Shown here: one piece after another, positions 6,915-11,978 of the stretch
How the letters are laid out: each line of letters starts with the position of its first letter
How positions within the stretch are numbered: position 1 is the first letter of the stretch
Assembly (NCBI GenBank): GCA_016927125.1
Contig: JAFGNG010000144.1
Span: forward strand, 1 to 11,978
Source of the DNA: Planctomycetota bacterium
GTDB taxonomy: Bacteria; Planctomycetota; SZUA-567; JAFGNG01
DNA length: 11,978 nucleotides
Direction of reading: 5' to 3'
Made by a program: the position numbers and the translations under genes
The notes under the pieces: generated by a model
Database searches by the model: none
Told to the model about the DNA's origin: nothing
Seen by the model: the letters and a program-made list of their open reading frames with translations, nothing else

Positions 6915-7721
6915 TTATTTGGTGGCGACAAAAGCAAGGTTCCAAGCAAAGCGTTTCGTTGCGGGGATTTTTTTGAGCAGGCGATCCAGTTTTTCCAGCC
7001 GGTTGTAGCTTGGCCTCAGCCGCGGCTCTTCTCGAATAATCTTTTTCCAATAACGTTCTTGGTTGGGGTGAATCCGCTCGATTAAATAAAACCGCAAGAA
7101 AATCCACAGTGTTGCCAACCAGAAGGTGTCCCAGGATACTCGCGCGAACAGGCCTTCAATCTCCTTGACAATCTTGATATCCAGGGGATGCTCGTTCTTG
7201 GTGCGGACCTGGTCAGCCATGCGACGATAGATATTGATGATGGGGTTATGCCTGAGCGGATCCCAGCAGCAAGCCATCCCACCGGGCCGTAACACCCGGT
7301 GCATCTCGCGCAAGGTCGTGGTTGGGTTTACATGATGCAGGAGGTTGGCGGCGTAGACAATATCGAAGGAATTGTCGGGGAAGGCGATCGCCTCCGCGTT
7401 CATGAGCTTACGCTTCACGGTAACGCCATACTTGGCGGCGAGCTTCCCTACCACCTGCAGCATCCCGGGGGAATTATCGGTCGCAGTGCAGCAGGCGTTC
7501 CGGGTGGCGAAATAGACGCTGGCTTCCCCCGCGCCGCAGCCCAACTCCAGGAACTGTTTGCCCTTAACCTCCCCCAAGTGTTGCACCAGGAAGCGGTTCT
7601 CGGGAGAGGTGGCGCCTTCGAAGAAGGTCTGGATATCGATCTCGGTGGGATCAATATTCTCCGCCCACTCATCGTGGAAGTCAGCTTCGCTAGGTGGGGT
7701 TTGCAGGGCACTTATCTTCAA
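6915..7721 (-). CDS. Class I SAM-dependent methyltransferase, TTG start
   Basis: This is a 268-residue methyltransferase of the UbiE/Methyltransf_11 type. The SAM loop is ELGCGAGE (59-66), with acidic residue D82, post-motif FD (119-120) and HRVLRPGG (141-148). The C-terminal third has a hydrophobic stretch at 197-214 that may touch the membrane, then a basic tail. The start is the TTG at 7721: AGAAGGA lies 9 bases before it, overlapping the last codons of the upstream glycosyltransferase, whose stop is only 6 bases away. This spacing argues for coupled translation. Lying between two sugar-transfer genes, it may methylate a lipid-linked sugar or glycan. The acceptor cannot be read from the sequence, and small-molecule methylation is the alternative. 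Confidence 0.88.
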   Translation of the reverse strand: MKISALQTPPSEADFHDEWAENIDPTEIDIQTFFEGATSPENRFLVQHLGEVKGKQFLELGCGAGEASVYFATRNACCTATDNSPGMLQVVGKLAAKYGVTVKRKLMNAEAIAFPDNSFDIVYAANLLHHVNPTTTLREMHRVLRPGGMACCWDPLRHNPIINIYRRMADQVRTKNEHPLDIKIVKEIEGLFARVSWDTFWLATLWIFLRFYLIERIHPNQERYWKKIIREEPRLRPSYNRLEKLDRLLKKIPATKRFAWNLAFVATK

Positions 7722-7727
7722 GGCGGA

Positions 7728-8753
7728 TTATCCTTCTCTGTTATCGGGGAGGGAGAGTACCTTCCGGGCCAGTTCGGTCTCGCGGTTATCCTGAATCGCC
7801 CCTGGGAGTTTTTCCGGATCAAGATTGCGCACTGCCGCGACCCAGTAGAGCGGCCGGTCCTGGCCCTGTTCAAAGATCCGGACAATATACTCGCCCAGCA
7901 CACCGAGGCTGACCAGGATCAACCCGGTAAAGAAAGTGAGCAGGATAACAATCGAGGTCCAGCCCGGAACGGTAATCTCGAGGATAAATTTTTCATACAG
8001 GGTTTTTATAAAATACAACAGGCTCCCGCCCCAGAGGATAAAGGCAATCACCATAATCACCCTCACGGGAGTTGCGGAAAAGCTCAAGAGGCCGTCAAAG
8101 GCCAGGCGGATCATGCGGAGCAGGGAGTAACCGCTTTTGCCAGCGTAACGCTCCCGGCGATCATAAAGGATGTGGCTTTGCCTGAAACCCACATGGCTGA
8201 ACAACCCCCGCAGGAAGCGATGCGGCTCGCGGAAGTTGCAGAAGGTGGTCAGCACCTGCCGATTGAAGGCGCGGAAATCTCCGCAGTTCTCCAGGACCTC
8301 GTTATTGCTGAGCCGCCGCATCAGTTTATAAAATAGCCTGGCGGTAGTGAGTTTGAACCAGCCTTCCCCGGCCCGCTCGCGGCGTTGGGCGTGGACAATG
8401 TCATAGCCCCGCTCAATTTCTGCAACCAGTTGTAGGATTAACTCCGGCGGGTCCTGCAAGTCCGCATCAATGGTTACGATGATGTCCCCGGAGGAGAAAT
8501 CCAGCCCGGCGCCGAGCGCTCGCTGGTGTCCGCAGTTGCGCGCCAGGTGGATAACCTTGACAGCCTGGTCCGCGGCAGCGAGTTTATCCAGGATTTCGCC
8601 GGTGCGGTCCTTACTGCCATCATTAATAAAGATGATTTCGAGCTGCTTTCCGGCAAGCTTATCCTTGAGGAGGGCTGTTTGCGAGTAGAATTCCTGCAGC
8701 GACTTTTCTTCATTATAGCAAGGCACTACAATTGAAATCAGCTTGTGTTCCAT
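7728..8753 (-). CDS. Family 2 glycosyltransferase, GtrB/DPM1-like polyprenyl-phosphate sugar synthase
   Basis: The 341-residue enzyme likely moves a sugar from a nucleotide donor to undecaprenyl (or similar) phosphate on the inner face of the cytoplasmic membrane. The GT-A domain begins SIVVPCYNEE (7-16) and has the donor-site Asp in INDGS (43-47). The metal-binding segment DADLQDPPE is at 96-104 and the acceptor-loop segment REPHRFLRG at 175-183. Two membrane helices follow (about 226-250 and 266-290), the architecture of GtrB, ArnC and bacterial dolichyl-phosphate-mannose synthase homologues. The ATG at 8753 has AGGGGG about 8 bases upstream. It is the first gene of the cassette with the methyltransferase and the GT-C-like protein. 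No GtrA-like flippase is present. The sugar specificity is unknown. Confidence 0.93.
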   Translation of the reverse strand: MEHKLISIVVPCYNEEKSLQEFYSQTALLKDKLAGKQLEIIFINDGSKDRTGEILDKLAAADQAVKVIHLARNCGHQRALGAGLDFSSGDIIVTIDADLQDPPELILQLVAEIERGYDIVHAQRRERAGEGWFKLTTARLFYKLMRRLSNNEVLENCGDFRAFNRQVLTTFCNFREPHRFLRGLFSHVGFRQSHILYDRRERYAGKSGYSLLRMIRLAFDGLLSFSATPVRVIMVIAFILWGGSLLYFIKTLYEKFILEITVPGWTSIVILLTFFTGLILVSLGVLGEYIVRIFEQGQDRPLYWVAAVRNLDPEKLPGAIQDNRETELARKVLSLPDNREG

Positions 8754-8777
8754 CCTGGATGCCCCCTGCTCTCCAGC

Positions 8778-8805
8778 ACCCCGGCATCGTCCTTGTTGCC
8801 GGGGT
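8778..8805. other. Strong GC-rich hairpin between pgk and the glycosyltransferase gene
   Basis: ACCCCGGCA (8778-8786) and TGCCGGGGT (8797-8805) form a perfect 9-bp stem with a 10-base loop. On the minus strand, the direction of both flanking genes, it is followed by GCTGG and not by a U-run, so it is not a standard intrinsic terminator. It could protect the pgk transcript end, mark a processing site or act as a partial terminator that lowers read-through into the glycan cassette. Confidence 0.6.
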
Positions 8806-8840
8806 TTGAAGAAGAAACCTTCTGATTTGTTTTTTCTCTA

Positions 8841-10058
8841 TTACTTGTCTGTCAACGCGGCCACGCCGGGGAGGGTCTTGCCTTCGAGGAACTCCAGGCT
8901 GGCGCCCCCGCCGGTGGAAATATGGCTGACCTTATCCGCGTATCCGGACTTGTTAATCGCGCTTACGGAATCACCGCCGCCGATAATGCTGATGCAATCG
9001 GTCTGGGCAATCACTTCGGCGATGGCAAAGGTGCCCTTGGCAAAGGCGGGCTTTTCAAAGACCCCCATCGGGCCGTTCCAGACCACGGTCTTGGCGCCTG
9101 CGATCGCCTGCTTGAAGAGTGCAATGCTCTTGGGGCCGATATCCATGCCCATCTGGTTATCACCGATTTCGCTGACCGAACCGGCGGGCTCTGTATCGGT
9201 AAACTCAACTGCCACCAGGTTATCCACTGGCAGCAGCAGCTCCACGCCCTTGGCCTTCGCCTGCTGCAGGATTTCCTTGGCGAGATCCACCTTGTCCTCT
9301 TCCACTAGGCTGGTGCCGACGGGGCGGCCGAGGGCGCGGTAGAAGGTATAGGCCATGGCGCCGGCAATGATGAGGGTATCTATCTTCTTGAGCAGGCTGG
9401 TAATCACCCCCATCTTGTCCGAGACCTTCGCCCCGCCGAGGATCGCGACAAAGGGACGCGCGGGAGCGGCCAGCGCGTCGCCAAAGTATTCCACCTCCTT
9501 CTCCATCAGGAAACCGGCGTAATTTTTCTCAAAGTATTTGGTCACGCCCTGGGTGGAGGCATGCGCCCGGTGGGCAGTGCCGAAGGCATCATTCACATAG
9601 ACTTCGCCGAGATCCGCCAGTTGTTTGACAAAATCATCGATCTTCGCCTTGGTGGCGTCATCCTGCTTGTCGTACTTGTTGAGCAGCTCTTCCTCGGCAT
9701 GGAAGCGAACATTCTCGAGGAGAATAACCTCGCCCGTCTGCATTTTATTCACCATGGCCTCGACCTCCGGGCCGATGCAGTCCGGGGCCAGTTTAATCTC
9801 TTTGCCCAGGAGTTTGCCGAGGCGGGTGGCGGCGGGCTGGAGGGTGAATTCCGGTTTGACCTTCCCGTCCGGGCGGCCGCAATGGCTCATCAGGATCAGT
9901 TTCCCGCCTTCTTCCACGATATACTTGATGGTTGGCAGCGCGGCGCGAATGCGGGTATCGTCATCCACCTTGCCCTCTGAAATCGGGACATTGAAGTCCA
10001 CCCGCATTAAAACTTTCTTGCCCTTGACCTCCGCATCGCGGACGGTGAGTTTAGCCAT
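8841..10058 (-). CDS. pgk: Phosphoglycerate kinase
   Basis: The cytoplasmic glycolytic enzyme moves phosphate between 1,3-bisphosphoglycerate and ADP. Its 405 residues are close to the family length. The N-terminal substrate domain has RVDFNVP (19-25), DTRI with R36, SHCGRP (58-63), ENVRF with R118 and GTAHRAH with R164. The C-terminal nucleotide domain has GGAKVSDK (208-215), WNGPMGVFE (327-335) and GGGDS (360-364). SHCGRP has Cys where Leu is most common; otherwise every expected key residue is present. The ATG at 10058 is preceded by AGAAAGGA at 8 bases. It lies 145 bases downstream of the E1 gene, with no gap enzyme, tpiA or eno near it. The 87 bases after its stop contain a hairpin but no clear terminator or promoter, so the glycan cassette may be read from the same transcript. 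Confidence 0.98.
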   Translation of the reverse strand: MAKLTVRDAEVKGKKVLMRVDFNVPISEGKVDDDTRIRAALPTIKYIVEEGGKLILMSHCGRPDGKVKPEFTLQPAATRLGKLLGKEIKLAPDCIGPEVEAMVNKMQTGEVILLENVRFHAEEELLNKYDKQDDATKAKIDDFVKQLADLGEVYVNDAFGTAHRAHASTQGVTKYFEKNYAGFLMEKEVEYFGDALAAPARPFVAILGGAKVSDKMGVITSLLKKIDTLIIAGAMAYTFYRALGRPVGTSLVEEDKVDLAKEILQQAKAKGVELLLPVDNLVAVEFTDTEPAGSVSEIGDNQMGMDIGPKSIALFKQAIAGAKTVVWNGPMGVFEKPAFAKGTFAIAEVIAQTDCISIIGGGDSVSAINKSGYADKVSHISTGGGASLEFLEGKTLPGVAALTDK

Positions 10059-10203
10059 CTGCTTATTCCTTTCTGTAAATCTCTGTTCCGGTTGTATGAA
10101 AAAAACGGTTCTTCTGTTTTAACCTCAAAGCGGTTTTTTGGAAAGAAAAAAGGCGGTTAATTTATGCTGAAATAGGGCGGGGCGTTGTGATTTTTGCCTT
10201 GGG

Positions 10204-11978
10204 TTACTCTGCCAGCAGTTTCCGGGAGGCGAGAATGAAATCTTCGACCTGGGGAAGAGCCGCGGTTTCCAGGTGTTGCGTGGCTGGCAAAGGCAGATCC
10301 CGGGCGGCCACGCGCAGGATGGGGGCGTCCAGGTAGCCGAAGCAGGATTCCTGGATCCGGGCGGCCAGTTCCGCGCCCACCCCGCCGCAGCGAGTCCCTT
10401 CTTCCGCGATTAAGACATGCTGAGTCCGGACCGCGCTGTTGGTGATGGTCTCCAGGTCGAGTGGCGCCAGGGTGCGCAGGTCAATAACCTCGGCGGAAAT
10501 CCCCGCCTCTTCCAGCTTCTCCGCCGCTTGCATGGCGAGGGTGGTCATGTGCGAGAAGGTGATAATGGTGAGATCCTTGCCGGGACGCAGAATCCGCGCT
10601 TTGCCCGGAGGCAAGGGCTCGGCGGCCGGGTTCAGCCTGCCCTCGGTGCCGTAGAGCAGTTTATGTTCAACCACCACGACCGGGTCATTATCATAGATTG
10701 CCGCGAGGAGAAGGTCGTAAGCGTCCTGCACGGTAGCGGGACAGAAGATCTTCAAGCCCGGGATATTCATCAGCATGGCTTCGAAGCACTGGCTGTGGGT
10801 TGCGCCGTAACCGCGCCGCGCCCCGGCCGGGGTGCGCACGGTCAGTGGCACCGGGAATTGCCCGCCGTAGATAGAGCCGAACTTGGCCGCGTGGTTCACC
10901 AACTGGTCCATGGCCAGCAGGAGGAAATCCATAAACATGATCTCAACCACGGGGCGCAGGCCGGTCATGGCCGCGCCGGTGCCGCAGCCGACAATGGTAT
11001 TTTCGCTGATCGGCGTATTGCGCACGCGCTGCTTGCCGAACCGCTCCCAGAGGTCGCGGGTGATCTTAAAGGCGCCGCCGTACTCCGCAATATCTTCGCC
11101 GAGTAAGATTACCGCCGGGTCGCTCAAAGCCCTTGCCAGCGCCTGATAAATCGCGTCGGCGTAGGTGCAGTCCTTGGCTTCCGCCTGCGTTTTGTCAAGC
11201 TTCGGTAGCGTTGCGGGTTGGAGCTTATTCTGGGGTAGCTTATAGTATTCCCCAGGGGAGAGGAGCGCGCCCTGCCGGGCAATCTCCGCGGCTTCATCCA
11301 TCTCCCGGCAAAGTTCAGCCAGGAGTGCGTCGAAATCTTCCTGTTTACCTCCCGCTGCCAGCAGCTTGTTCTCTATAGTAGTGATGGGATCGCGTTCGTT
11401 CCAGGAGTCGATTTCGTCTTCGGTGATATAGTCCCGTTGATCGCTGCGGGAGTGCCCGGTGGCGCGGTAGGTAATGGCCTCGATCAAGGTGGGGCCCTTG
11501 CCACCGACGGCGCGGGTGCGGGCTTCACGCACCGCTGCCTCAACCGCCAGGGGATCATTGCCGTCAATGCTCACGCCCGGAATACCATAACCCTGCGCGC
11601 GCCTGGCAATCTTGCCATCAGGGCAGGTTTCCTCCACCGGCGTGCCCATCGCGTACTGGTTGTTCTCCACCAGGAAGATCACCGGCAGCTTCCAGATTTC
11701 GGCCAGGTTGACGGATTCGTGGAAGGTGCCCTGCGCGGACGCGCCGTCGCCGAGGAAGGCAAGCACGGCCCCGGCAGGTTCAGCACAGACCGCTAATTTC
11801 TGGGCAAGTCCGGCGCCCACCGCAATTGGCAGCCCCCCGCCGCTGATGCCGTTACTGCCGAGGAATCCGACCTCCGCGGCAGCCATGTGCTGGGAGCCGC
11901 CGACGCCGAGGGAGTACCCGTCGCGGCGGCCGAAGAGCTCCGCCATCATCCGCTTCAAATCCGCGCCGCGCGCCAGCA
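10204..11978 (-). CDS. Fused E1 alpha-beta subunit of a 2-oxoacid dehydrogenase (5' end outside window)
   Basis: This thiamine-diphosphate enzyme decarboxylates a 2-oxoacid (pyruvate, acetoin-type or branched-chain) and passes the acyl group to a lipoyl E2. The frame is open to the right edge, beginning LARGADLKRMMAELFGR, so the true start lies outside. Counting from the Leu (TTG) at 11958 as 1, the alpha part has GGSQH (20-24), the ThDP motif GDG (70-72) through NN (99-100), and YRATGHS (164-170). A linker of about 20-30 residues around 240-262 leads to the beta part. That part has GEDIAEYGG with the catalytic-type E288, SENTIVGCG, AGARRGYGATHSQ with H388, and the C-terminal transketolase-like domain. 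Alpha and beta are normally separate genes in many bacteria; here they are one. No E2 or E3 gene is visible, so pyruvate specificity is only the most likely option. Confidence 0.93.
   Translation of the reverse strand, partial: LARGADLKRMMAELFGRRDGYSLGVGGSQHMAAAEVGFLGSNGISGGGLPIAVGAGLAQKLAVCAEPAGAVLAFLGDGASAQGTFHESVNLAEIWKLPVIFLVENNQYAMGTPVEETCPDGKIARRAQGYGIPGVSIDGNDPLAVEAAVREARTRAVGGKGPTLIEAITYRATGHSRSDQRDYITEDEIDSWNERDPITTIENKLLAAGGKQEDFDALLAELCREMDEAAEIARQGALLSPGEYYKLPQNKLQPATLPKLDKTQAEAKDCTYADAIYQALARALSDPAVILLGEDIAEYGGAFKITRDLWERFGKQRVRNTPISENTIVGCGTGAAMTGLRPVVEIMFMDFLLLAMDQLVNHAAKFGSIYGGQFPVPLTVRTPAGARRGYGATHSQCFEAMLMNIPGLKIFCPATVQDAYDLLLAAIYDNDPVVVVEHKLLYGTEGRLNPAAEPLPPGKARILRPGKDLTIITFSHMTTLAMQAAEKLEEAGISAEVIDLRTLAPLDLETITNSAVRTQHVLIAEEGTRCGGVGAELAARIQESCFGYLDAPILRVAARDLPLPATQHLETAALPQVEDFILASRKLLAE

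Noticed and set aside
7299..8336. A 345-codon plus-strand frame opposite the methyltransferase and glycosyltransferase genes
   Set aside because: It covers the ends of two clear minus-strand genes and has no recognisable domain; long antisense frames are common at this base composition.
10100..10145. Possible terminator after the E1 gene (GGTT…AACC followed by seven T's on the minus strand)
   Set aside because: The stem is only four pairs long, so I do not count it as a terminator.

Overview
The window is a compact, gene-dense stretch of bacterial chromosome with about nine protein-coding genes, moderate-to-high GC, mostly housekeeping functions and almost no non-coding space. No phage, insertion sequence, CRISPR array, tRNA or rRNA is visible. 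MurD implies a peptidoglycan-making bacterium. The endonuclease III-like gene carries an NWNEVRVS-type segment that, from memory, resembles HhH-GPD proteins of Planctomycetes and relatives. A member of the PVC group or another uncultured Gram-negative lineage is therefore a reasonable but unproven guess.

Left end (1-1533, minus strand): an endonuclease III-like protein is followed 28 bases later by hisG, which runs off the left edge lacking only its last few codons. The pair has its own good promoter (-35 at 1647-1642, -10 at 1624-1619). The 498-base gap 1534-2031 holds this promoter and also, on the minus strand, a second self-contained unit: a strong promoter (1884-1856), about 146 transcribed bases with several hairpins, and an intrinsic terminator with seven U's (1732-1704). 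That unit is the best candidate for something undescribed: a small RNA with no recognisable family signature.

Middle (2032-5317, plus strand): murD, encoding a cytoplasmic peptidoglycan precursor ligase, sits outside any cell-wall cluster in this window. It is followed by a neurotransmitter:sodium symporter (SLC6/NSS) gene with its own promoter. The symporter has a complete, animal-like chloride site. A bidirectional terminator (5277-5317) separates it from the converging minus-strand genes.

Right part (5326-11978, minus strand, read right to left): a fused E1 alpha-beta subunit of a 2-oxoacid dehydrogenase (5' end outside the window), pgk, then a tight three-gene cassette. The cassette encodes a GtrB/DPM1-like polyprenyl-phosphate glycosyltransferase, a class I SAM methyltransferase starting at TTG, and a GT-C-like polytopic membrane protein. 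It looks like a lipid-linked sugar pathway that decorates an envelope glycan or protein. E1 and pgk belong to central carbon metabolism. The cassette has no visible promoter of its own and may be read through from pgk across a strong hairpin that lacks a U-run.
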